64,000 nt of DNA from Shewanella sp. UCD-KL21 (GCF_001957135.1 NZ_MPHK01000002.1:142124-206123), one strand, 5' to 3'; numbered from the stretch's first letter, positions 55,396-64,000 are shown. Notes: generated from the letters alone by a model not told the origin. A program made the numbers and translations.

Positions 55396-56841
55396 ATGAA
55401 CACGCCAAACCAGCCATTAACCTTACATCCAAATAGGCTTTTTTCAAGCGATCCGCACGTTATCGAGATTGCGACTAAGCTGTATGAAAAAATAAAAGAC
55501 TTACCCATCATCAGCCCCCATGGGCATACTGATCCAAGCTGGTTCAATCTCAATAATAACTTTGGCAATGCCACAGACTTGCTTATCAAACCTGATCACT
55601 ACGTGTTTCGTATGCTATACAGCCAAGGCGTAGATTTAACCGAGCTGGGTATTCCTCAACATGGCTTACAAGGCGACCTTGACGCTTCGCGCAGTTGTGA
55701 CCCAGAAAAAGTGTGGCAAATTTTTGCAGAGCATTTTTATTTATTTGCTGGCACGCCTAGTGGCTATTGGCTTAACTCTGTGTTCAGCCAAGTTTTTGGT
55801 CTCACACAAACCTTATGCAGCGACAATGCCAGCCATTATTACCACACCATTACTGCCGCTTTGGCCACCCCAGAATATAAACCACGCGCCTTAATGGATC
55901 GCTTTAACATTGAACTGATAGCCACCACTGAGGGCGCGCTGGATGATTTAGCCCATCATATTGCCCTAGCAGGCACACCAATGGCAGCGAGAGTTATTAC
56001 CAATTTCCGCCCAGATGATATTGTTGATGCCGGCCGTGAAGACTTCATCGACAACATCGCCAAACTCGGTGACATCACCGGCGAAGATACTCGCCAATGG
56101 CAGGGATATTTAAATGCCATCCGTATTCGTCGCGCATTCTTTCGCGAGGCAGGCCGTGCCACTGCGACCGACCACGGTCACCCAAGCGCTATGACTGCCG
56201 ATTTAAGCTTAAATGAATGTGAGGCATTATTTAAAACGTGTCTTTCAGGTCAATCGACCCCTGAACAACAAGAACTATTTCGTGGCCAAATGATGACGGA
56301 ACTCGCAGGCATGAGTATTGAAGATGGCATGGTAATGCAAATTCACCCTGGCGCCCATCGCAATCATAATCAGCCTATTTTTGATAAATTTGGCCGTGAC
56401 AAAGGTGCTGATATTCCAAGTGCAACCGAATACGTTAACGCGTTAAAACCCTTGCTGAGCAAATATGGCAATGACCCCCGCTTAAACATCATTCTGTTTA
56501 CCTTAGATGAAACCACCTACAGCCGTGAACTAGCGCCATTGGCAGGCCATTATCCTAGCCTTAAACTAGGCCCTGCATGGTGGTTCCATGACAGCCCTGC
56601 AGGTATGTTACGTTTTAGACAGCAAACCACTGAAACAGCAGGATTTTATAATACTGTTGGCTTTAATGATGATACCCGAGCGTTTTTATCTATTCCCGCA
56701 CGCCATGATGTTGCCCGTCGGGTTGACTGCCGCTTTTTAGCTGAGCTGGTTGCTAATCATCAAATCACGATCACTGAAGCCCATGAGTTGGCCTATCAGC
56801 TAACCTATGGTTTAGTGAAAAAAGCGTACAAACTCGATTAA
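55396..56841 (+). CDS. uxaC: Glucuronate/galacturonate isomerase UxaC
   Basis: A 481-aa cytoplasmic isomerase that turns D-galacturonate into D-tagaturonate (and glucuronate into fructuronate). Marks: ISPHGHTDPSWF near residue 45 (metal-binding His pair), HPGAHRNHN (about 316-324), FTLDETTYSRELAPLAGHYP and ARHDVARRVDCRFLAELV near the end. I chose the ATG with AAGGAA 6 nt upstream. It is the only intracellular enzyme in a run of exported ones, spaced 34 nt after GH28 and 19 nt before the GH105 gene. Confidence 0.95.
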   Translation: MNTPNQPLTLHPNRLFSSDPHVIEIATKLYEKIKDLPIISPHGHTDPSWFNLNNNFGNATDLLIKPDHYVFRMLYSQGVDLTELGIPQHGLQGDLDASRSCDPEKVWQIFAEHFYLFAGTPSGYWLNSVFSQVFGLTQTLCSDNASHYYHTITAALATPEYKPRALMDRFNIELIATTEGALDDLAHHIALAGTPMAARVITNFRPDDIVDAGREDFIDNIAKLGDITGEDTRQWQGYLNAIRIRRAFFREAGRATATDHGHPSAMTADLSLNECEALFKTCLSGQSTPEQQELFRGQMMTELAGMSIEDGMVMQIHPGAHRNHNQPIFDKFGRDKGADIPSATEYVNALKPLLSKYGNDPRLNIILFTLDETTYSRELAPLAGHYPSLKLGPAWWFHDSPAGMLRFRQQTTETAGFYNTVGFNDDTRAFLSIPARHDVARRVDCRFLAELVANHQITITEAHELAYQLTYGLVKKAYKLD

Positions 56842-56860
56842 TATGCCAAGGAACTGCGTA

Positions 56861-59482
56861 ATGACTCAATATAATTCACTGCAATCGACGATGTTTTTGT
56901 CAATGTTAATCGGCATTTCACTGCTTTCTGGCTGTAGTAAAGCGCTGGAGTCTCAGCCATTACCTGCACAAGCACAAACCAGCGAGCCACTGACAATAGC
57001 CCAGCCTTTAGCAAGTCTGGACATTGCCAACCCATCGACATTTACTCGCCAAAAGCAGCCAATTTATATCAGTTATTACGATTTAGGCCTAGATAGCGAT
57101 ATCAAAGCCGATAACGCCAGCGTCCCGTTAATGGTCAAACTCAACAACCAATTGATCGACAGCCAAGCGGTGGATAACGATGCCGACGGCCAACTTGACG
57201 GCTTACTGGTATTGGTTGATCTTGCCCCAAGTGCCAGCGTTAAGTTGGACATCTGGTCGCCAGAGACTAGTGAGCCAAGCGCTACTCGCTCAAGTGACAT
57301 CGCGCCAGTGACATTAACGCAAGCGGATTTATCGGTTAAAAAAGGCGGTCAATGGGTGCCTCATACCAAGCCGCCTCGCCATAACCCCAAGCAGCAATAT
57401 CAAGAATATATTGGTGGCCAGTTTGAACATGTCACAGAAGTCACCCCACCAGCTTATTACACCGATCACTCCAACTGGATCCGTTACGAAGGCCCAGGAT
57501 TAGAATCCGATAAAGTCGCTTATCGATTTTATTTAGACTGGCGCAATGGGTTTGATATTTTTGGTAAACGCACTTCAGAGCCTGTATTGCAGCAAGTGGG
57601 ATTGGATGGTTATGACAGCTATCATCAAGCTGCAGATTGGGGTATGGATATTTTAAAAGTCGGTAATTCACTGGGTGCCGGTGGATTTGGGCTACTTGCA
57701 GGCGACAAACAGCAAACTGTAGAGCGGGTATCATTTGTTGATAGTTGGACCGCCAAAATCACCGCCAATGGTGCGCTGCAATCATCTATCGCGATTGATT
57801 ATAACGGTTGGCAAAACAGCATTAATAAGCAAGATTTACAAGCCAATATTTCAATTCAAGGTGGTAGCCGCTTAGCAAAAGTAAACCTTAAATTAACTCA
57901 AGACCTCCCCAATATGGCTGCAGGGATTGTTAAACACCCTGACACCGAGTTCATCCAAGGTAATCAGGACATTACCGGTGATGCTTACACTTACATAGCC
58001 AGTTTTGGGCAACAAAGTCTTGATGGCAGTCAATTAGGTATGGCGCTGTTTTATCGTAAAAATGATTTAATGACCATCACAGAGGATGCCAATAACTACC
58101 TGGTTAAACTTAAGCCCAAAGGACAGTCAGGCCAGCAAAGCATCAACTACTATTTTGCTGCAGCTTGGCAAGTGGAAAGTGGTATCAATGACCGGGATGA
58201 CTTTGTCCGCTATCTTGACCAAGAAGCTGAAAAGCTCACTTTAACCCCAAGAGTGAGATTTAAAACCCAATTGAGCATTGACCAACAACAAGCACCATTG
58301 ACTGCCGAAAGTGCCTTAAACTGGAGCGTAAAATTGGCCGATGCCGAGCTTGCTCGTAAAACCCTTGGTTATCATTATGCTGGTTGGGATGTAAATCGGC
58401 AGCGCTTGCCAAAATTTGAATACGATATCGTGGGGTTATTACCTTTCGCCTACGATGAATTGGCTAAAGCCACTGGCAATAATAAATATACCGAAGTGCT
58501 TCCTACGGTCACTGCAAGTTTTGTCACTGACGATGGCGATATTCGCCGTTATAAATTAGCTAACTTCAACATTGATAGTATTGCTCCAGGTCGTAACTTA
58601 ATTCGCTTATATCAACAAACCCAAGATCCTAAATATCGCCAAGCCGCAACATTACTGCGCCAGCAACTTGAGCAACAGCCTCGCACCTCAGCTGGCGCAT
58701 TCTGGCACAAACAAAAATACCCGCACCAACTTTGGCTAGACGGGGTATATATGGGCATGCCATTTTTAACTGAATACGCCCTCGCATTTGAAAGCGGTGA
58801 ACAGCAGCAACATAGTTTACAAGAGGTGGTTAATGAATTTCTTCTCACCCAGCAACAGCTGAAAGACCCGGCAACAGGTCTGTATTACCACGCTTGGGAT
58901 GAGCAAAAACAGCAAGACTGGGCAGACAAAAACACCGGCTTATCGGCTCACTTTTGGGCCAGAGGTATGGGCTGGCTAGCCATGGCGATAGTCGATGTAT
59001 TACCCCAACTACCTGATGACCCAGATAATAAGTTAAGCGCTCAGCGTGAGCAGTTAATTGCGATGGTGAATGACATCGCCGACAGCTTAAGTAAAGTACA
59101 AGATCCACACACGGGGACTTGGTGGCAAATTCTTGATAAACCCAATGCGACGGCGAATTACCGTGAGTCTAGCGCCAGCGCCATGTTTACTTACTTTTAT
59201 GCTAAGGCGATTAACCAAGGCTATTTGTCTGACAAGTATCGCCCTATTGCGCTAAAGGCTTATCAAGGTTTGCTCGCTGAATTTACCCTTAGTCATGCTG
59301 ATGGCAGCACAAGTATGACTAACCAATGTTACGTTGCAGGCTTAGGTTTTGGCCGTAACGGCAGCTATAAATATTACATGAGCGAACGGATTTCTAGCAA
59401 CGACCCTAAAGGTACAGGCCCTTATATCCTTGCGGGCATTGAAATATCGCGCTTACTGCAAGCCGCAACGGCAGTAAAATAA
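56861..59482 (+). CDS. DUF4861 - GH88/105 fusion lipoprotein, unsaturated uronyl hydrolase
   Basis: An 873-aa lipoprotein (signal with lipobox LLSGC, Cys about 26) with two modules. The N-terminal half (about 45-450) is a DUF4861 domain, seen in WIRYEGPGLESDKVAYRFYLD and DIFGKRTSEPVLQ. The C-terminal half (about 480-870) is an (alpha/alpha)6 GH88/105 domain with KYPHQLWLDGVYMGMPF (putative catalytic Asp) and HFWARGMGWLAMA. GH105 enzymes release unsaturated uronate from lyase products. The fusion places this step at the envelope. AAGGAA lies 7 nt before the chosen ATG. Confidence 0.88.
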   Translation: MTQYNSLQSTMFLSMLIGISLLSGCSKALESQPLPAQAQTSEPLTIAQPLASLDIANPSTFTRQKQPIYISYYDLGLDSDIKADNASVPLMVKLNNQLIDSQAVDNDADGQLDGLLVLVDLAPSASVKLDIWSPETSEPSATRSSDIAPVTLTQADLSVKKGGQWVPHTKPPRHNPKQQYQEYIGGQFEHVTEVTPPAYYTDHSNWIRYEGPGLESDKVAYRFYLDWRNGFDIFGKRTSEPVLQQVGLDGYDSYHQAADWGMDILKVGNSLGAGGFGLLAGDKQQTVERVSFVDSWTAKITANGALQSSIAIDYNGWQNSINKQDLQANISIQGGSRLAKVNLKLTQDLPNMAAGIVKHPDTEFIQGNQDITGDAYTYIASFGQQSLDGSQLGMALFYRKNDLMTITEDANNYLVKLKPKGQSGQQSINYYFAAAWQVESGINDRDDFVRYLDQEAEKLTLTPRVRFKTQLSIDQQQAPLTAESALNWSVKLADAELARKTLGYHYAGWDVNRQRLPKFEYDIVGLLPFAYDELAKATGNNKYTEVLPTVTASFVTDDGDIRRYKLANFNIDSIAPGRNLIRLYQQTQDPKYRQAATLLRQQLEQQPRTSAGAFWHKQKYPHQLWLDGVYMGMPFLTEYALAFESGEQQQHSLQEVVNEFLLTQQQLKDPATGLYYHAWDEQKQQDWADKNTGLSAHFWARGMGWLAMAIVDVLPQLPDDPDNKLSAQREQLIAMVNDIADSLSKVQDPHTGTWWQILDKPNATANYRESSASAMFTYFYAKAINQGYLSDKYRPIALKAYQGLLAEFTLSHADGSTSMTNQCYVAGLGFGRNGSYKYYMSERISSNDPKGTGPYILAGIEISRLLQAATAVK

Positions 59483-59487
59483 TCACT

Positions 59488-60522
59488 GTGCGATATCGTA
59501 AGTTGCTAACCAAGCCAGAAATGGCTTGGCTTTTTATCATCTTAGCCTTGGCTGCTGATCTTAGCAGGGCAAACGTGTCTGTTCAGCAATCTAGCATTCA
59601 ACATGATGATAGTTATACCTTACAAAAAGCCTATCACAAGCTTCAAAAACATCACCCTGATATTGCTATCCCTACTGATATCAGTCAGCGAGTTAATATC
59701 AGCCACGCCCTGCCCTATAAGGTTATCCACCAGCAAACATTGTTCGTTGATATTTACCAGCCAAAGGCTCAAAAAGGCGCTTTGCCGCTAGTCACACTCA
59801 TTCATGGTGGCGCTTGGCGTTCTGGCAACCCTAGCATTATGAGTCATTTAGCCGCGTCTCTGGCACTGCGAGGCTATGTCGTTGCGGTGCCGAGCTATCG
59901 CTTATCGCCCCAAGCGCAATATCCTGCGGCGGTCAATGACCTTTATGATGCGCTAACTTGGCTAATCGAAAATGCTTTAACATTTAACATTAATCAGCAG
60001 CAATTAGTGCTTGCTGGCAGCTCAGCCGGTGGTCAATTAGCTGCATTATTAGCGTATAGCGGCGGCCAGTTAAACACAGATCAATCAACTTTTTCAGCTC
60101 CCAGCTGCGCTTTGTCAAACAGAGCACGTTTACCTATAGCAGCCTTAATCAATATTGATGGCTTAAGTGACTTTACCTCGCCGGAAGCATTACGCCATGA
60201 GAACGATCCTAATAAACACCCAAGCGCCGCCCAAGCATGGTTTGGCGGGCGCTATCAACAAGTACCGCAACGTTGGCAGCAAGCATCGCCAGTGTATTAC
60301 ATTGACGAAAATGCGCCGCCAACCTTGTTTATTAACGGCCAAAAATCGCGCTTTTATGCCGGTAGAACTCAGGCTATTAGTGCGCTAACAGAATTTGGCA
60401 ACCCCTCTAAAATAGTCACCTTTCCTCAAGCGCCGCATTCATTTTGGTTGTTTGAGCCATGGCAGACACCCACCCTTGTCGCAATGGATGACTTTTTAAA
60501 GCACAACCTCAAGCTAGACTAA
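59488..60522 (+). CDS. Alpha/beta-hydrolase fold esterase of the pectin locus
   Basis: A 344-aa exported esterase with HGGAWRSG (oxyanion hole, about residues 111-118), the nucleophile in AGSSAGGQLA (about 177-186), and a C-terminal His in PQAPHSFW. It resembles acetyl-esterase/BD-FAE lipases. A role in removing acetyl, methyl or feruloyl groups from pectin is inferred from context only. The start is a GTG 5 nt after the GH105 stop; an ATG at 59521 (MAWLFIILALAADLSRA, a signal-like segment) is an alternative. Confidence 0.8.
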   Translation: MRYRKLLTKPEMAWLFIILALAADLSRANVSVQQSSIQHDDSYTLQKAYHKLQKHHPDIAIPTDISQRVNISHALPYKVIHQQTLFVDIYQPKAQKGALPLVTLIHGGAWRSGNPSIMSHLAASLALRGYVVAVPSYRLSPQAQYPAAVNDLYDALTWLIENALTFNINQQQLVLAGSSAGGQLAALLAYSGGQLNTDQSTFSAPSCALSNRARLPIAALINIDGLSDFTSPEALRHENDPNKHPSAAQAWFGGRYQQVPQRWQQASPVYYIDENAPPTLFINGQKSRFYAGRTQAISALTEFGNPSKIVTFPQAPHSFWLFEPWQTPTLVAMDDFLKHNLKLD

Positions 60523-60600
60523 TCGTCACACAAGGGTTATGGGTAAGCGGTAAGGCAATCAATACAAGCAATTAATTTTGAAGAATAATCAGGACCAATT

Positions 60601-62244
60601 ATGGAAATATCAAAACTGATGCTGTCAATGTTAGTCTGTGGCTCTATTAGCGGCTGTGAATTTGACAATAATTCTAATGTACCCGACAAGGCCCATATCA
60701 CTGCAAACGCTATTTCCAACCCCGCGAACGAACCCGATGCGACTTATGGCAGTCTTATCGACAAAACCTTGCCGGCATCAGGTTCGGTTGAACAGCATAT
60801 CGATAGCCCACTGTCTTTAGTGTTTGATAATGAGCCGACTTTAGGTGAAATTGGTAAGGTACGCATTTATGATGCCGCCGATGACAGCCTAGTGGATACC
60901 CTAGTATTGGGTAAAGACAATGACAATATTGGCCATGCTACTATTGATAAATTCCGCAATGTAAACTATCAATCCATTAGTTTAAATGGCAATACCCTGA
61001 CAATTAAACCCCACAACCGAGCACTAGCATACGCCAAAAAATACTACGTCGTTATTGGCGACAAGGTGGTTGAAGGTGGAAAACTTAATGGCAGTAATTT
61101 TGTAGGCTTAGGTAAAGAAGGTAAATGGTCATTTAGCACTAAAGCCAGCGCTCCAACAGGCAGTAACATTCTGGTGGATGACAACGGCCCAGCTGATTTT
61201 AGAACCCTGCAAGGGGCGATAGATTACGTTGTTGACATGATTGACAAAGACACTCCCGCTACTATTACCTTAAAAGATGGCATCTATGAAGAGCTACTTT
61301 ATTTACGCAACAAGAACAATTTAACCATTCAAGGTGAAAGCCGCGCCAACACCCGAGTGCAATACAATAATTACGAAAGCTATAACCCAGATTGGCGCAG
61401 TCGCGCGGTGTTTTTAGTCGAATCAGCAGATAATTTGCTGCTGAAAAACTTTACCCTTAAAAATACCCACACTCGTACGGGCTCTGGCGATCAAGCTGAA
61501 ACCCTGTATTTTAACAGTCCCTATCGTCTGATCGCGGATAATATGAGCTTTATCAGTGAACAAGACACCCTATTACTGAAGGGTTATAACTGGTTTTATA
61601 ACAGCCTCGTCGCCGGTAACGTCGATTTTATCTGGGGTTATAGTAATGCCAGCTTATTTGAAAACAGCGAAATTCGTACCATTGGGGATTCTAAATATGG
61701 CGACGATGTGAACTCGCCCGGCGGCTATATTTTACAAGCTCGTAATCAAAATGAAACCGATGCAGGCTTTGTTTTCTTAAACAGTCGCTTTACCCGCGGA
61801 CCAGGGCCATTAGGAAATAATGTCTTAGATGACTCAACTTATATTGCAAGAAGCAGCGGTAAAAGTGATGCCTTTGACCACGTCGTGCTCATTAACAACT
61901 ACATGGATAAGCATATCGCTAGTGTAGGTTGGGCTGCAGAGGGGGTTAATAATCAACCCGCTCCTAACCCCACTGTTGCCACAGCCATAAGTGGTTGGCG
62001 TGAATATGGCTCAATGGATTTAGACGGCAACGTACTCGACCTATCAAGCAGAGTTGGTGGTTACTTGCTCAACCCAGATGAAGCCCTAACCTACCTTACC
62101 CGCAGCGCGGTTTTCAGCAGCTACAACAATGGTGCAGGCTGGTTACCATCCCCGTTACCGGCAGCTGAAATATCAATCGGCTCAATCGACGGAGGTTTTG
62201 CTAGTAATAACGGTAATATGACTGGCGCGCCGTCAAGGCAGTAA
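60601..62244 (+). CDS. Pectin methylesterase (CE8) lipoprotein with N-terminal Ig-like domain
   Basis: A 547-aa lipoprotein (lipobox SISGC, Cys 19). Residues about 50-185 look like a bacterial Ig-like (Big_5) domain (LPASGSVEQHIDSPLSLVFD ... GKWSFSTKA). The CE8 beta-helix follows (about 190-520) with GDQAETLYF (Gln298), SEQDTLLLKG (Gln321, Asp322) and NVDFIWGYSNASLFE (Asp342), the catalytic Gln/Asp/Asp set, and GYILQARNQ. It demethylates homogalacturonan for the lyases and GH28. GAATAATCAGGACC precedes the ATG. Last gene of the run. Confidence 0.92.
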   Translation: MEISKLMLSMLVCGSISGCEFDNNSNVPDKAHITANAISNPANEPDATYGSLIDKTLPASGSVEQHIDSPLSLVFDNEPTLGEIGKVRIYDAADDSLVDTLVLGKDNDNIGHATIDKFRNVNYQSISLNGNTLTIKPHNRALAYAKKYYVVIGDKVVEGGKLNGSNFVGLGKEGKWSFSTKASAPTGSNILVDDNGPADFRTLQGAIDYVVDMIDKDTPATITLKDGIYEELLYLRNKNNLTIQGESRANTRVQYNNYESYNPDWRSRAVFLVESADNLLLKNFTLKNTHTRTGSGDQAETLYFNSPYRLIADNMSFISEQDTLLLKGYNWFYNSLVAGNVDFIWGYSNASLFENSEIRTIGDSKYGDDVNSPGGYILQARNQNETDAGFVFLNSRFTRGPGPLGNNVLDDSTYIARSSGKSDAFDHVVLINNYMDKHIASVGWAAEGVNNQPAPNPTVATAISGWREYGSMDLDGNVLDLSSRVGGYLLNPDEALTYLTRSAVFSSYNNGAGWLPSPLPAAEISIGSIDGGFASNNGNMTGAPSRQ

Positions 62245-62435
62245 AGATGCAATGCATCCTTATTACCCCTTGAATACATACCCCTCGTATAGCGCATTCT
62301 CCCATTCTGAGAACAAGTTGCTGAGCACCATACTATTGAGAAACTGATACAAAGTCGCTAAATTATTTGCCGCTAAAGGGCGCAGGGAAATGTAAGCTGA
62401 CATTCATAACAACTAATGGTGCGACAGCAAAACTA

Positions 62436-62471
62436 CTTGTATAAGTGCTTGTATGAGTGCTTGTATGAGTA
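62436..62471 (+). repeat. Tandem repeat, three 12-bp units
   Basis: Three successive units read CTTGTATAAGTG, CTTGTATGAGTG and CTTGTATGAGTA, each differing by one base from the consensus at most. Confidence 0.75.
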
Positions 62472-62490
62472 AAACATTACAGACTATAAA

Positions 62491-62522
62491 GCGCCTAGCT
62501 CACATACCAATGAGCTAGGCGC
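62491..62522. terminator. Hairpin 1 between convergent pectin genes
   Basis: GCGCCTAGCTCA and TGAGCTAGGCGC are perfect 12-bp arms with an 8-nt loop. There is no real U-run on either side, so it is a candidate terminator only. Confidence 0.55.
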
Positions 62523-62532
62523 TTTGAAATGA

Positions 62533-62562
62533 TATCGCGGCTAGTATTAGCCGCGATATCAG
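62533..62562. terminator. Hairpin 2 between convergent pectin genes
   Basis: GATATCGCGGCTA and TAGCCGCGATATC are perfect 13-bp arms around GTAT, 10 nt after hairpin 1 and 24 nt beyond the stop of the second PL1 gene. No U-run. Confidence 0.55.
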
Positions 62563-62586
62563 CATGAGATTACAGGTAATATTAGA

Positions 62587-64000
62587 TTACTGGCAACTAT
62601 TAGGCGCAGCTGCAATAATATTATTTTTACCTTCGCTGTAGCTCGACAACCAAGGCGTTTTACCTCCTTTACCCGCCGCAGCCATCACGTAGTTACGTAA
62701 GTCTGTACCTACACTTAGCTTATTACTATTAATCGCATTTTTAGATGCTGAATTATAATCTGCTAGCATATTGGGCACGCTGCCTTGCGCAACATCTAGC
62801 GATGCTGAGCCACCAGAAGTACTACAAGTTGAATCAGATTCAAATACGTAGCTGTTATTGATTTCTAACGCGCCATCTTGAATGGCGTCATCAAATAACG
62901 ATAAATCCCAATCGGCTAAATCATCACCTTTTGAGTTATCAATTGGGTTCATAAACAAGTTGTCATCCAGTAATGCTCTTGCACCAACGCGTAAGCTCAT
63001 AACGTCTTTACGATAACCATAAAAGACGTTATTAAACATATGTGTTTGGCCACGACGTAGTAATGGCACTCGACGCATGGTGTTATATGAGCTAGACCCA
63101 AAATTATCATCCGTGGTAACAAACAAGTTGTTATGGATAGTGGTAGTGATTTGTTGGTTTACAGGGCGGCTATCGCTTGAGCCATGTAAAGCTGCACGCT
63201 TAACGTTAAGCAGTTTATTAAATGATACAGTGATGTCGTGTGCGCCAACTTTAACATCAAAGGCAGAATCGCCAGTGGTGTCAAAGGTATTTTGGTGGAT
63301 CCAAATATCATGAGATTCGCCGGTCGAGCGGATCATATCAGGGTCAAGATTATGATCTTCAGTATGACCTACACCCACAAATTTATTGTTGGTGATGATG
63401 ACATTCTCTGATTGATGGGTCGATGCACCACTACTATCAGAACCAATTTTAAAACCGTTAAAGGTAAAGGTGGCTTTAGCTCCACGCCCATCAATAGTGG
63501 TATTACTATCGATTAAATAGTTACGTACCGGCAGGCTGCTGTCATTTAATTCGTCATTAAAAAAAGTGACTAAACAGTTAGAGCTCGATACTCCTTTAGC
63601 TGCACACCAAGCATAGGGATCACGACAGGTCGCTTCATTCACACCTAATGCCGATTGCATTGAGCTACTGGCACAATATGGACGATACATCATAATTGCC
63701 GTTTCGTTAGCAAAGTCATCTTTATCAAACACAATCCAGTTATGATTGCTTGATGAAATTGCCGCCAAGATTTGATCTTCCGGTTTATCATTGGTAATGA
63801 TAACCAGCTTACTGCCGCCATTTGGGTTGTAACCGCCAGTGGCTCTTTCGCCATAGCCCACAGCTGTCCCTAATGATTCAGCTAAACATTGAATGATTTG
63901 CTGATCAGATTGCAACGATGACTCACGCCAGTTGATTGAATCATTATTAATTAAATCAGCACATTCAGCATTAGGGTATACAGGATCAATGGGATCGACA
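62587..64000 (-). CDS. Pectate lyase, PL1 family (5' end beyond the window)
   Basis: The frame stays open to the right edge, so the N-terminus is missing; 471 residues are seen, the first ones reading VDPIDPVYPNAECADLINND. A PL1 beta-helix follows: YLIDSNTTIDGRGAKATF, ENVIITNNKFVGVGHTEDH with DPDMIRSTGESHDIWIHQNTF and DSAFDVKVGAHDITVSFNKL (calcium-binding aspartates), then the RAALHGSSDSR region of the catalytic arginine. Several cysteines suggest disulfides in the exported protein. It is convergent with the CE8 gene. Confidence 0.9.
   Translation of the reverse strand, partial: VDPIDPVYPNAECADLINNDSINWRESSLQSDQQIIQCLAESLGTAVGYGERATGGYNPNGGSKLVIITNDKPEDQILAAISSSNHNWIVFDKDDFANETAIMMYRPYCASSSMQSALGVNEATCRDPYAWCAAKGVSSSNCLVTFFNDELNDSSLPVRNYLIDSNTTIDGRGAKATFTFNGFKIGSDSSGASTHQSENVIITNNKFVGVGHTEDHNLDPDMIRSTGESHDIWIHQNTFDTTGDSAFDVKVGAHDITVSFNKLLNVKRAALHGSSDSRPVNQQITTTIHNNLFVTTDDNFGSSSYNTMRRVPLLRRGQTHMFNNVFYGYRKDVMSLRVGARALLDDNLFMNPIDNSKGDDLADWDLSLFDDAIQDGALEINNSYVFESDSTCSTSGGSASLDVAQGSVPNMLADYNSASKNAINSNKLSVGTDLRNYVMAAAGKGGKTPWLSSYSEGKNNIIAAAPNSCQ

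Larger units (their letters stand above)
62245..62586. other. Convergent intergenic region with repeats and hairpins
   Basis: About 340 bp between the CE8 gene and the convergent second PL1 gene. It holds a 12-bp tandem repeat and two long perfect hairpins, listed separately. No ORF. Confidence 0.6.

Noticed and set aside
1..64000. CRISPR array, prophage, integrative element or defence system
   Set aside because: I saw no regularly spaced direct repeats with spacers, no integrase, no phage structural genes and no defence-type genes; the only mobile trace is the IS256 relic.

Overview
The window looks like chromosomal DNA of a Shewanella species (Gammaproteobacteria, Alteromonadales). The strongest reasons are an omcA-mtrC-mtrA-mtrB extracellular electron transfer cluster whose proteins match the Shewanella Mtr proteins very closely as I remember them, a Vibrio/Shewanella-type six-gene TonB2 operon (DUF3450-TtpC-ExbB-ExbD-TonB-TPR), a panP-type aspartate decarboxylase and a moderate-to-low G+C content. 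I cannot fix the species; a cold or marine Shewanella near S. frigidimarina would fit.

Layout. 1-9.4 kb is housekeeping: a His-Arg-Pro tRNA operon, folD, cysS, ppiB-lpxH, miaE, a YIP1-family membrane protein, a Bax-like glucosaminidase and glnS. 9.4-25.8 kb is mostly on the minus strand and concerns iron and envelope transport: feoAB with a Fur-box-like site, a GNAT acetyltransferase, a parvulin, a DUF885 lipoprotein, the TonB2 operon, a decayed IS256-family transposase fragment that I could read by eye, a small lipoprotein, a TonB-dependent receptor and a porin. 26.0-34.3 kb is DNA repair and restart: polB and dinG diverge around a perfect LexA-type box, and dinG leads a tightly packed run (yfcA, priC, DUF2057, histone-deacetylase-like), followed by a ComFB-family gene and the SRP RNA gene.

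34.3-43.0 kb is the metal-reduction conduit. OmcA and MtrC are outer-membrane decaheme lipoproteins, MtrA is a periplasmic decaheme cytochrome and MtrB is the outer-membrane barrel that holds MtrA. There is no mtrDEF copy in the window. 43-47 kb holds an unrecognised membrane protein, a glycerate kinase and panP.

47.5-64.0 kb is a pectin-degradation locus: rhamnogalacturonan acetylesterase (CE12), a TonB-dependent receptor, pectate lyase (PL1), Tat-exported polygalacturonase (GH28), uronate isomerase UxaC, a DUF4861-GH105 lipoprotein, an alpha/beta esterase, a lipoprotein pectin methylesterase (CE8) and a second PL1 lyase cut by the window edge. Four copies of a 14-bp palindrome (TGCCACCGGTGGCA, one with a mismatch) sit only at this locus and look like operators of a LacI-type repressor that is not encoded here. 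The implied flow is de-esterification and deacetylation outside the inner membrane, cleavage by lyases and polygalacturonase, TonB-driven import and entry of galacturonate through UxaC. Genes for later steps (uxaA/uxaB, kduI/kduD, kdgK/kdgA) are not in the window.
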